From Pyronema omphalodes (Eukaryota > Ascomycota > Pezizomycetes > Pezizales > Pyronemataceae), in contig JAJJXM010000001.1 of assembly GCA_024516155.1 (NCBI GenBank), positions 310,001 through 374,000 on the forward strand: a DNA stretch of 64,000 bases, read 5' to 3'. Below are positions 22,207 through 31,354 of this stretch, one piece after another. The translations under genes were made by a program, and so were the position numbers. Under the pieces are notes generated by a model. That model saw only the letters and a list, made by a program, of their open reading frames with translations. It did not search any database and was not told where the DNA came from. Numbering within the stretch: the stretch's first letter is position 1; each line of letters begins with the position of its first letter.

Positions 22207-22535
22207 ATTGCGTGATTGCGGCATTGGTTGGTTTCTGGGTTGGGTTGGGTTGGTTGGTTGGGTTGGTTGGTTGGGCTTAATGTACGGAAAGGGTGGCTTA
22301 TTGTGTCGTTTTTTTTCTTCTCTTTTCTTTCTCTTTCATTGGAATTTTTCTTTTTTATATATATAAGTAATGGAATGGGTCACCTTGAAAGAAACGGGAA
22401 ATAGGAATAGGGATTAGGGAATAGGGGATAGGGGATAGGGAATAAAGTAATGAATAAAAGAATGAAAGAAGAACAGAAGAAAAGAATGAAAAGAAAAGGG
22501 TGCTATCATGGATTTGGTTATGCTTGTCTGCTTGG
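22207..22535. repeat. SEC7 downstream region: GGTT repeats, telomere-like array and block A of a diverged duplication
   Basis: 22225-22276 is a GGTT/GGGTT simple repeat. 22304-22380 is T-rich, ending ATATATAAGTAATGG. 22401-22440 is a degenerate array of AATAGGG/GATTAGGG/GGATAGGGG units resembling, but not matching, the TTAGGG telomere repeat. 22441-22535 reads GGGAATAAAGTAATG... to TATCATGGATTTGGTTATG. The last two parts and the T-rich stretch are paralleled at 23866-24010. Confidence 0.8.
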
Positions 22536-22698
22536 TTGGTTGGTTTGATTGTTGTGTATGATAATGCTAGTGAAAAAAAGTGAAATGGAGAGTTGCAGAT
22601 AATATTAAAGATGATGAAGATGAAGATGAAGATAGTATGCATAGATTTCATTGGCATTTAGGAACAAAAAACTGGAGATGCTGGGGAAATGGAAGGAG

Positions 22699-22880
22699 GT
22701 TGTTGTTGTTTTTGTTGTTGTTGTGGTTGTTGTTGTTGTTGTTGTTTTTGTGGTTGTGGTTGTGGGAAAGGTGTATTTATGGATAGAAATATAACGGGTT
22801 TACTATAATAATTACTTGATTACTGGCTGTCTGGCTGCTTGATTGCTGGCTTGATTGCTGGCTTGCTGGCTTGCTGGCTG
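22699..22880. repeat. GTT trinucleotide repeat followed by a GCTTGATTGCTG repeat
   Basis: 22699-22764 is an imperfect (GTT)n run with GTG interruptions. 22825-22880 is a GGCTGCTTGATTGCTG / TTGCTGGC array. Confidence 0.9.
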
Positions 22881-22935
22881 GTTATGTCGTAGTCGTATTT
22901 ATACTGAAATCTGAAATCGGTAACCTGGTATTTTC

Positions 22936-23022
22936 GTTCTGGTTCTGTTCCTGGTTCTGTTCCTGATTCTGGTCCTGTTCCTGATCCTGGTCCTGATCCT
23001 GATCCTGTTCCTGGTCCTGTTC

Positions 23023-23055
<33 letters not shown>

Positions 23056-23142
23056 TTCCTGTTCCTGTTCCTGTTCCTGTTCCTGTTCCTGTTCCTGTTC
23101 CTGTTCCTGTTCCTATTCCTGTTCCTGTTCCTGTTCCTGTTC
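22936..23142. repeat. CTGTTC / CTGGTT hexanucleotide array
   Basis: About 200 bp of six-base units (CTGTTC, CTGGTT, CTGATC, CTGGTC); the second half (about 23052-23142) is almost pure GTTCCT. An open minus-strand frame of alternating Asn-Arg is only a by-product of the repeat unit. Confidence 0.95.
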
Positions 23143-23156
23143 CCGATCATGATTCT

Positions 23157-23219
23157 GGGATAGGATGGGATAGGATGGGATAGGATGGGATGGGATGGGA
23201 TAGGATGGGATGAGATAGG
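23157..23219. repeat. GGGATAGGAT minisatellite
   Basis: About six copies of the 10-mer GGGATAGGAT with GGGAT variants, directly after the hexanucleotide array. Confidence 0.95.
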
Positions 23220-23365
23220 TATCTCAACACCGAAACTTCCAATTATCGTTATGGATAATGCAATGTGGAATTTTCTGTTTATGGCGTTGATTTTGTTGAT
23301 TTAAAGTCTCTGAAATCTTTATACTGGAGATGAGATCCAGGATGTTGTGGATAAGTAGGCGGCGG

Positions 23366-23640
23366 CGGGGGAGGGGGGAGGATAGAGGAGGGGGGACTCG
23401 GGGGGAGAGGAGGAGAGGAGGAGGATAGGAAGATGAGGATATGAGGAAGAGGAGGAAGAGGGGAGAGGAGGAAGAGGAGAAGAGGAGGAAGAGGAGGAAG
23501 AGGAGGAAAGAGGAGGAAGAGGAGGAAGAGAGGAAGAGAGGAAGAGGAGGAGGAGGAGGGGAAGAGAGGAAGGAGGAAGGACGGAAGGGAGGAAAGCTTC
23601 CTCTTCTTCCTCTTCGTCATCTTCGCTCTCTTCCGGCTTA
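23366..23640. repeat. Long polypurine tract followed by a polypyrimidine arm
   Basis: The + strand is almost purely purine (GGAGGAAGA-type units) from 23366 to 23596, with only a few pyrimidine interruptions. At AAAGCTTC it switches to pyrimidine (CTTCCTCTTCTTCCTCTTCG) until about 23640. The layout allows an intramolecular hairpin at the switch and triplex (H-DNA) within the tract. Confidence 0.9.
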
Positions 23641-23865
23641 CTCCTCTTCTTCTATCTTTCTTCTAGGGAGGGGGTCTATCTATCTTGATTTCAATTTGGT
23701 GTCATTTGGAATCGGAAGAACCAGAAGAATCAAGAGAATTGAAAGAATCGGTAGGGGTAGTAGAATCGTTGATAACTGTGTCTGTGTTTTGTCTTCTGGT
23801 AAACAAATAACTCACTAGCAATTATTAATATCCCACAGAAAAAGATTAACGTAAAGGGAGGCTAC

Positions 23866-24010
23866 TGTATCGGGGTTTTTTTTTATTTTTATTTTTTCAT
23901 CTTTTTTTTCACTGGAATTCTATAAGTAATAGGCCGGCTCGAAAGGCGGGGAATAAAGTGATGCAAGAAAGAAAGAATAGTATCATGGATTAGGTTTATG
24001 GTTTTATATG
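23866..24010. repeat. Block B, diverged copy of the 22304-22535 sequence
   Basis: It shares with block A, in the same order, a T-rich run, TTTTCA(C/T)TGGAATT, TATAAGTAAT, GAAAG..CGGG, GGGAATAAAGT(A/G)ATG, AAGAAAG and TATCATGGATT(T)(A)GGTTTATG. Block B lacks the telomere-like array. Confidence 0.75.
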
Positions 24011-25010
24011 TATGACTCGGAGTACTTAATATTGCCGAAGAAATAAAATGGGGAATCGAGGAAGTTTTGACAGATTATTGGATCTATTAAGGTCTTCAAT
24101 ATATGATAATCGAGGAATATATTAAGTATACGATGAGTAAGTGCTTACTGCGTCGTTTGCCGTGATTATAATCGCCAGCCTGACAATCCATTCTAATTCC
24201 TCAATCAACATATCGATACTGAAGTGTTCAATTGCCATTAAGATAAACGCAATCCCTACCATCTACGTCGTTGTTTCAATCCACTCAAAACCTCCATATC
24301 AGAGAACTTGCCATAGTAAACAAGGCAGCGGCGGATAGTGGTGTTGCTCGTTATCGTAGTCGTCCTGTATGTGTAAGTAAATCCTCCCCACCACGAACCA
24401 TCAATCGCCAGACTTCATATCACTCGAGGGATCGAAAAACCTTTATCTGGGCCCCCCTTACAAAACGAAATCTAATCAATAAAATCCCGAAAATCTAATC
24501 TGCACAGCCTCCTTCCGTCCTCTGGACTATAAATACCCCTCTCCTCCTCTTCTGTTTTTCTTTCCTCTTTGCCGTTACACTGTCTCTCATACTATCTTCG
24601 AAAGTCTCTCGTTATCTCTCGTTTTTTCTCCTTGTCGCTCTTTCTTCCTTCTTTTCTTCTTTTCTCTCGTCTCTCCTTATCTTTTTATTCTGTCTTTCAA
24701 ATCACTCATAACCGCGTTTTATCATCTGGTAAGAAACTCTCCATCAATTCATCACAGTCCGCAACAGAAGTCTAACGCGTTGGAAATTTCCCGTAGATAC
24801 ATTCTACACCCCGCACCTGTACCCGCATCCTCATCACTGCTTTATTCTTTCAATTTATAAAACCTTCACGATCGTCGACTAGCTTCTTTCTCTCGCTGCC
24901 CACGACGCACGGGTCAAAGTTTCATTCGAACCTTTGACCAACTTCGACCTTCGACTCCTCGGACGCCTTTGAAGACTACTACTATCCGTGCCGTACCGTA
25001 TTCTCCCGGA
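24011..25010. promoter_or_regulatory. Upstream region and CT-rich leader of the 1479-aa repeat protein
   Basis: Holds a TATA element at 24528-24535 and then a long CT-rich stretch (about 24540-24700), a layout usual for strongly expressed filamentous-fungal genes. GTAAG signals near 24730 and later AG sites would permit a 5' UTR intron, but none can be proven. Confidence 0.55.
24528..24535 (+). promoter_or_regulatory. TATA box (TATAAATA)
   Basis: A perfect TATAAATA followed by CCCCTCTCC, about 475 bp before the ATG at 25011; the CT-rich leader follows directly. Confidence 0.6.
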
Positions 25011-28000
25011 ATGGATACCAATAATCAAGGTCCGGGTCCGAACAGGGTCCATCGTCAACCCTCCTCCTCCAACCCTACCAAGGAAGCGGCCAACATTAAT
25101 CATAACATCAACTATAATAATAATAACTATAACCCGTCTTCTAATAACGTCAACAAGACATCTCAATCTTCTTCTAATAATAATAATTCCTCCGAAGACA
25201 AGAAGTTGAACAAATTACAGTTGGAAGATCATTCCAGCTATGTCCAGGATAAATCTGCGAAAAATGGTCATCAACAAAAGAACAACTCGGAGTATGGCGT
25301 AAACGGGGCGACTAATGATAAACGAGTTGATGAAGGCAAGAAGGGTTTGTCTAAGGATAATCGTCAGGATAAGCCTATTCCTGGGATCCAGGTGCAGTCT
25401 CAAGCTCAAGCCCAGGCCGAGCGCAAGGGTCTTCCCCCTAATACTCCTACTGGACCCCGTGGTCACCGTACTGGTTTTCCTATCCAGAGTCCCAGTACTC
25501 CTACTGGACCCCGTGCTGGTACTCATGCCCAGGGTCCAACTACACCCACTGGACCCCGTGCCGGAAACCCAGTCCAAAGTCCCAGACATTATCCAGTTAC
25601 CGGACAATCTTCCATGAAGGTTTCAACTGATTCTTCACCGAAGAAAGTTGGATACTCTGATCAGAAAGATGTTCAGAAAGATGCTCAGGAGGCACCAGCA
25701 TCTGGAAATAAGCTTTACCCTTCTTACAATAATAATAACAGCCGCAACGCCAAAGATGACGGCAATTCTACTTATGCTCAGGTAGCCCCGCGGTCTGCGA
25801 CTACTATGAATGCCGGATATAGGGACCAAGGAAAGGGTTATTCTGGTTCCGAGAGATACCGTAATGCTACCAACTCTGTCCAAGGGCTTCCGCGTTCGGC
25901 AACTGCGACGAACTCGGGTTATAGACCCCAGGCTCAGGGTTATTATGGCTCCGAGAGATACCGTAATTCCAATACTCATAACCAGGGATTCTCTTATCCT
26001 GATTACTACCGCCATACTACGAACTATTCCAGAGGTCTTCAACGTTCTTCAACTGCCGTGAACTCTGATTATAGGGCCCAGGCACACGGTTCTACTGGTT
26101 CGGATGGATACCGTAATGCTCCTACTTATGCCAAAGGGTTTCAGCGGTCTTCTACTACCATGAACTCCGGCTATAGGTCCCCATCCCAGTATTCTAAGAA
26201 TTCGGATGGATACCGCAACACTACTACTTATGCCAAGGGTTCTAATACTTGGGATAGAAACCGTAATACTACTACTTCTACCCTAGGTTCTACTAGTTCC
26301 AATGGATACCTCAATGTTGCTGCTCCTGGCCAAGGACTTCCTCGTTCTGCAACCACTGGCAACTCTGGTTTCAAGTCCCAGGCTCGGGGTTCTACTAGCT
26401 CTGAGGGACATAGTAAGGCTACTACTTCTCCCAAAGGTTCTACTAGTTCCAGTGGATATCTTAATGTTAACACTCCTGGCCAAGGACTTTCTCGTTCTGC
26501 AACAACTGGCGACTCCGGTTTCAAGTCCCAGGCTCAGAATTCTGCTAGTTCTGATGGCCGCGGTAATGGTACTGCTTCTTCCAAAGGTTCTACTAGTTCC
26601 AATGGATACCCTCATGTTACCACTCCTAGCCAAGATCTTCCTCGTTCTGCAACCACTGGCAACTCTGGTTTCAAGTCCCAGGCTCAGAATTCTGCTAGTT
26701 CTGATGGTCGCGGTAACGGTACTACTTCTGTCAAAGGTTCTACTGTTTCCAATGGATACCTTAATGTTACAACTCCTGACCAAGGCCTTCCTCGTTCTGC
26801 AAGCACTGGTAGCTCTGGTTTCAAGCCACAGGCTCAGGATTCTGCTGGTTCAGATGGAAACCGTAACGCTACTGCTTCTGCCAAAGGTTCTACTGGTTCC
26901 AATGGATACCTTAATGCTACTACTCCTGGCCAAGGACTTCCTCGTTCTGCAAGCACTGGTAGCTCTGGTTTCAAGTCACAGGCTCAAGATTCTGCTGGTT
27001 CTGGTGGAAACCGTAACGCTACTGCTTATACTCCAGCACACCAGCGTTTGGCAACCTCTGCCAACTCCGGTTCCAAGCCCCAGGACCAGGATTCTACTGG
27101 CTCTGATGAAAACAGCTCCACTATCTACGCCCAAGTTCTCCAACGTTATACAGCCGTTACAAATCTTGAATATGGCGCTCAAACAAAAGCATCTACTAGC
27201 TCTGACGGACAGGCTGCTGGCTCCCATTTCCGAGGACTCCAGACCTTTTTGAGTACCACGAGATTTGGCTTGCAGTCGACATCAACTGCAAAAGTTTCTT
27301 CGAAAAAGACTTCCCCAATTAAGCAAGGCTCTCCAGACAAGTCCCAGGCTAAGGCTTCTACTGGTGTGGATGGAAGACGTACTGCTACGCCTGGAAAGAA
27401 ATTTCAACGTTCTGCCACGACTACGGCTGCTGAGTTCAAATCTTCCGCAGCTCCTTTGGCTAGTAAGCAGGATGCTTTGAACAAATCTCAGCCCCAGGTT
27501 TCTTCTGACTCCAAGGAACAACGGGCTTTGGTTCATCCGGAACGTCCTAAGCATTTTAGAACTTCTTCGTTGAATTTGACACCTCCTGTCAAGAACCCTA
27601 CTCTGTTCAAGAATTCCAGCATTGCTCAGCCAACCATTAAGCTTGAGGAGCCTTCCGAGCAAGCTTCCACAGCCAATAAGGCTATCAAGCTCGAGGAGTC
27701 TTCCCAGCAAGCTCCCACGGCCAATAAGGCTTTTCCCGATTTCATGGGGCTTGAACGCCTCAAGACCGGTATTAGCTCATTAGCCCAATCTAATTCCTCT
27801 GGGCAATCGAACAATGTCGGGCCAGTCAACCCCACAGAAGTAAACCTAGGACCTGAGACCATCCCAGCTATTAACCAACCCGATGTCACTTCCGGATCTT
27901 CTCTCCCTGGGACGTCTCAAACCATTACAGTACCCCAAGCTACAGCTGATCCAGCGCTGCCTTCACCCTTATTCCTGATCCCCCCTTCCGATTCCGATGA

Positions 28001-29450
28001 CCTTGAATCGGACAAAGAAAACGTTGATCCTCTTAATCATGCGATTAAGAGATCCCGTCGCCCTAGATCAGTTTTGAATGAGCCTCTTCAGGAAATTGAT
28101 CAGGGCCCTGCTTCTTCGGGTGATGAATTACCCTATAACTTCAGGTTTCCCAAATTTAAGAAGGCGAAGAAAAATCATGCTCGGAATATTAAGGAGGAGA
28201 AAAATGGAGATGATACTTCGATGACTGGGCTGGAGGATACCGATGAAAACGGAGATACCGATGAGGACGACGACGACGATGAGGATATGGATGATCCTTT
28301 TGATGATCGGTGTAGCACGACTTCTTCATCTACGGATCTTAAGGCATTGAGAAAGAAGCGATTGGAGAGAGCCAAGTATTATGATTCATTGAAGTCGGTC
28401 AAGTCCGGAAGGGTTGAGAAGTCTTCGAAGTTTGCAAAGGTTCCCAAGCTGGATTCCTACAAGTCTTCGCCTAAATCAAAGCGTCAAAAAATTACAGGAG
28501 TTACTCAAGGTATCGATAGGCGTAAGCTAGACGCTCTTAAGTCTAACAAGAAGATTTTGGAGCAGAAGTCGTCTGGAAATAAGCAACAAAATTCTCAGGC
28601 GTCGCCTCTGGCATTGGCTCGCACTGATGTTAATAAGAGAGGCCATATTCAGGATAATTTCAAGACCCCGGATAAAAAAGCTAAGGATGTTTCTAAAGGA
28701 TCTGATACTACATCTGCATCTAAAACTAAGGACTACGAACCCAAGGACAGGAAGTATAGCACTGGACCCGCCACTAAGTACAAGGAATCCGAATTTCAGG
28801 AAAATAAATATAATACTGGATCTGCTACCAAAGCTAAGGAATCTGGAGCTCGGGGTACCGGATATGATGCTAAAGTTACTTCTAATAACAAAGGGTTTGA
28901 ATCGGCCAAGGATACCATTACTAAAAAGGCTTCTAAATCCACTCTTAAATCTTCTGAAGGTTCAAACAGTAAAGTTGGTACCAACAACTCAGGAGCCAAA
29001 GTTTCCTGGTCTAATCAGCCTACTCCCAAAACCATGCCTAGTGCTCGTAAACAGTCCAACAATGCCGGTGGTACTAACAACAAGAAAGAATCCAAGGCTC
29101 AGAATACCGGATCCAGTTCTAGCCGTGTTCAAAATAACCAGGGAGCCATGGTTGTTTACGAAGATCCCGATCAAACTTCAGCAAGCAGTGATTATGTTGT
29201 ATCTGATTCGGAATCTGATTTGGATGGTCTAACTATTGAGGAGATTCAATTCAAGACCGCAGTACATGAGTATAAAAAATCAAAGGCAGTCCGACGCACC
29301 GCACTAACGAAGGAGCGTCGCGCATTGACTGATGAGCAAACCGCAAGAAACCAGGAATCGCTGACAAGAATGCAGCTGGAACAAGGACAGTTGTATTTGG
29401 ATCGTTTGGCGAGGGAGGCAGTTGATGCCAATAGAAACAGACCTAACTAA
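25011..29450 (+). CDS. Large low-complexity protein with five tandem 50-aa repeats, 1479 aa
   Basis: One unbroken frame. The ATG at 25011 is chosen; the frame opens earlier at a TTG. I recognise no family. N-terminus: Asn-rich (about 25-65), then three TPTGPR units (about 140-185). Residues about 230-425 hold degenerate units of the type RSATTxNSGYRxQ..GSxxYRN. About 426-675 hold five near-identical 50-residue units (GSTSSNGYLNVTTPGQGLPR plus SATTGNSGFKSQAQ...). Further on come SKKTSP/KQGSP basic motifs, KRSRRPR (possible nuclear localisation) near 1015, a polyacidic run (DEDDDDDEDMDD) near 1085, Lys-rich stretches, and a final Arg/Glu/Gln-rich helix of about 70 residues. No signal peptide or TM segment. 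Overall it looks nuclear and largely disordered; function unknown. Confidence 0.8.
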   Translation: MDTNNQGPGPNRVHRQPSSSNPTKEAANINHNINYNNNNYNPSSNNVNKTSQSSSNNNNSSEDKKLNKLQLEDHSSYVQDKSAKNGHQQKNNSEYGVNGATNDKRVDEGKKGLSKDNRQDKPIPGIQVQSQAQAQAERKGLPPNTPTGPRGHRTGFPIQSPSTPTGPRAGTHAQGPTTPTGPRAGNPVQSPRHYPVTGQSSMKVSTDSSPKKVGYSDQKDVQKDAQEAPASGNKLYPSYNNNNSRNAKDDGNSTYAQVAPRSATTMNAGYRDQGKGYSGSERYRNATNSVQGLPRSATATNSGYRPQAQGYYGSERYRNSNTHNQGFSYPDYYRHTTNYSRGLQRSSTAVNSDYRAQAHGSTGSDGYRNAPTYAKGFQRSSTTMNSGYRSPSQYSKNSDGYRNTTTYAKGSNTWDRNRNTTTSTLGSTSSNGYLNVAAPGQGLPRSATTGNSGFKSQARGSTSSEGHSKATTSPKGSTSSSGYLNVNTPGQGLSRSATTGDSGFKSQAQNSASSDGRGNGTASSKGSTSSNGYPHVTTPSQDLPRSATTGNSGFKSQAQNSASSDGRGNGTTSVKGSTVSNGYLNVTTPDQGLPRSASTGSSGFKPQAQDSAGSDGNRNATASAKGSTGSNGYLNATTPGQGLPRSASTGSSGFKSQAQDSAGSGGNRNATAYTPAHQRLATSANSGSKPQDQDSTGSDENSSTIYAQVLQRYTAVTNLEYGAQTKASTSSDGQAAGSHFRGLQTFLSTTRFGLQSTSTAKVSSKKTSPIKQGSPDKSQAKASTGVDGRRTATPGKKFQRSATTTAAEFKSSAAPLASKQDALNKSQPQVSSDSKEQRALVHPERPKHFRTSSLNLTPPVKNPTLFKNSSIAQPTIKLEEPSEQASTANKAIKLEESSQQAPTANKAFPDFMGLERLKTGISSLAQSNSSGQSNNVGPVNPTEVNLGPETIPAINQPDVTSGSSLPGTSQTITVPQATADPALPSPLFLIPPSDSDDLESDKENVDPLNHAIKRSRRPRSVLNEPLQEIDQGPASSGDELPYNFRFPKFKKAKKNHARNIKEEKNGDDTSMTGLEDTDENGDTDEDDDDDEDMDDPFDDRCSTTSSSTDLKALRKKRLERAKYYDSLKSVKSGRVEKSSKFAKVPKLDSYKSSPKSKRQKITGVTQGIDRRKLDALKSNKKILEQKSSGNKQQNSQASPLALARTDVNKRGHIQDNFKTPDKKAKDVSKGSDTTSASKTKDYEPKDRKYSTGPATKYKESEFQENKYNTGSATKAKESGARGTGYDAKVTSNNKGFESAKDTITKKASKSTLKSSEGSNSKVGTNNSGAKVSWSNQPTPKTMPSARKQSNNAGGTNNKKESKAQNTGSSSSRVQNNQGAMVVYEDPDQTSASSDYVVSDSESDLDGLTIEEIQFKTAVHEYKKSKAVRRTALTKERRALTDEQTARNQESLTRMQLEQGQLYLDRLAREAVDANRNRPN
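26286..27035 (+). repeat. Five tandem 150-bp coding repeats
   Basis: Each unit begins GGTTCTACTxxTTCCAATGG and encodes 50 residues. Unit boundaries lie at about 26286, 26436, 26586, 26736 and 26886. Differences between neighbours are mostly single substitutions, so the array expanded fairly recently. Confidence 0.9.
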
Positions 29451-29698
29451 GTAAGGGCCATGAATTGGTTATTGTGAGGTGTTACGAGTCTCGAAGGGTT
29501 TTTTATGAGGGGTTTATTTCGGCTCTGCATTATTGGAGCTGTCGCTACTTATACTCAACATTTATTTCATGTTATAACTACACTTATACTAAACATACTA
29601 TGTTTTAACGTCACTTATATCATAAGAAATCTATATGTTAAAACTAAATAAAATCTTCTGATCAAGTTCAAATGGGTATATGTCTATATTCCTTTTAC

Positions 29699-30697
29699 TT
29701 ATTGTAAGCAAAGCAATGCCCCCTCTCCAAACTCTGATAATAACTCATTGTTTGCACCCCCTGTCCGCAATAAATCTCTCAAAAATATCTTTACTTCCTC
29801 CAATTCTTTCCCACTTACCTTGACCAAAACAAAGTCACGTATCGTAGCCGCCGTCCAGATAACCCCTCCCTTCTTATCTTCATCCTCTTTAAAATCCCTC
29901 TTGTTATCAAAGTTCCTCCCTCCTATCCTAGGTTCATTCTCAAACTTCTTTAATATGTCTTCCGCTAGCTTCACGAACATTGGTCCATGTATCATAAGCG
30001 TAGCAAACACCGTAAACCCCTCCATCCTCCTCTTCAATTCCATAACATCGCTTTCCCTCTTCAGAATCATTGAATCCCTCAACAGCAACCTCTTTGAGCC
30101 ATTTTCCCGCGGGATAAAAAACTCATTCTTAGAATTAAAAGATTCAAAGTCCCAATGTTCATTCCTTGCCGATCTTCCCTCCGAGACCCAATCCAGCACA
30201 ATAACCGAAGCCGAATCATCCGAAGGCAACTCAAAAGTTTGATGTTGCCTATATGCCGAATCTGCAAACGGCTGTATCGGATCCGGTAGCAATACTAATG
30301 CTGAACCGGACTGTAAAGTACAGGACATAACCTGCTCCGTCAAGTGTTCCGGGGCTTTGAGTTTAAATATTTTGGTACTCCCTGGATTACCCGGGATGTA
30401 AGAAAATGGTCGGAATTATTGAGTTCCATGGTGTAAGAATGTACCTTGTGTCAGAAGACACAGTTTTGCATTGTTTTCAACTGTAACTCGAAGATTGATC
30501 TTGTCGTTTGAAACCAATCCACCCCCGTAGGAGAGGATAAATACGGTGAGACATTTGGAGGATGGAACGGAGGAGGAGATGAGCTTCAAGGGATACTGGA
30601 AGGATAGTGAAGGAAGGACTAGGCGGTTAGGCGGGAGTAGCCGTGCGCAGATCAGGCCGTCGCCCGGTGTGATGGTTTGGTGTTGCGGGTTCGGCAT
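29699..30697 (-). CDS. ureD: Urease accessory protein UreD (UreH)
   Basis: Two exons: 30445-30697 and 29699-30381 (intron 63 nt), giving 311 aa, within the usual range for fungal and plant UreD. It is a scaffold of the UreD-UreF-UreG complex that delivers nickel to apo-urease in the cytosol. Family landmarks: YPLKLISS, ILSYGGGLVSNDKINLRV, the junction LLTQGSTKIFK restored by splicing, then LPDPIQPFADSAYRQHQTF, VIVLDWVSEGRSARNE, MEGFTVFATLMIHGP and the terminal GGANNELLSEFGEGALLCLQ. No urease gene is in the window. The presence of UreD implies that the organism makes active urease. The start ATG at 30697 is the only one in frame with the conserved N-terminus. Confidence 0.92.
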
Positions 30698-31354
30698 GTT
30701 GAAGCTACTCTACTGGAACGTGGGTCGGTATTACGTACTTTTACTCCGGGGTGTGCGGGGTCGTCTTCGGTACGCTAAATTGTATTTGGTCTAGTCTAGG
30801 GGAACTGTACTATTTTTATCTCAAAATATCAAAGGGCATCACTCTGAATTCATACAGATAGAAACATCATGGGATGTGTAATTTGACTATTAAAGGTGCC
30901 AAAAAATACTTACAATTTTACTGTATAAATATGCCAACCCGGAGAGAAAATAAGAACAGCATGAAGAGTTAAAAAAAAACTAAATCTCAAGTGTAAATAA
31001 TTTGTGACGGATTATCATAGAATAGTCATTTTGCTGCGTTTTTCCTGTCTTTAATTTCCCAATAAAAGTTAATTACTCGCCATTCACGTATCCTACAAAA
31101 GCTTTAAACAAATAACTATTTTGTTTGGTTCCATAAATACATTTCAGCTCACCGCCAAGCATCGTATCACCAAGCCGTGCCAGTTTCCCCGCTAACACTA
31201 GTTCGTAAGTGGAAGGTTGGAAAGGCTGAAGATCTCCGAGAGCTTGCGCAGCAGGGTGGCCACGCTAAGAAGGCCTCCCTACATCAAAGCTGGGAGCAGT
31301 TGATGGAGATACTCAACACGAACACGAACAAACGAACACACGAATATCGAAGAA
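30698..31354. promoter_or_regulatory. Shared upstream region of the divergent UreD and Ybp-like genes
   Basis: About 660 bp, AT-rich in the middle (30790-31150). No coding sequence is supported; a frame at 31177-31416 starts at GTG and overlaps the next gene in another frame. Confidence 0.5.

Noticed and set aside
22899..23150. Minus-strand frame of alternating Asn-Arg
   Set aside because: By-product of the CTGTTC hexanucleotide repeat; no start context or conserved ends.
23279..23818. Frames rich in Arg/Glu/Lys (+) or Pro/Leu/Ser (-) across the polypurine tract
   Set aside because: Low-complexity translation of a simple repeat; no plausible gene structure.
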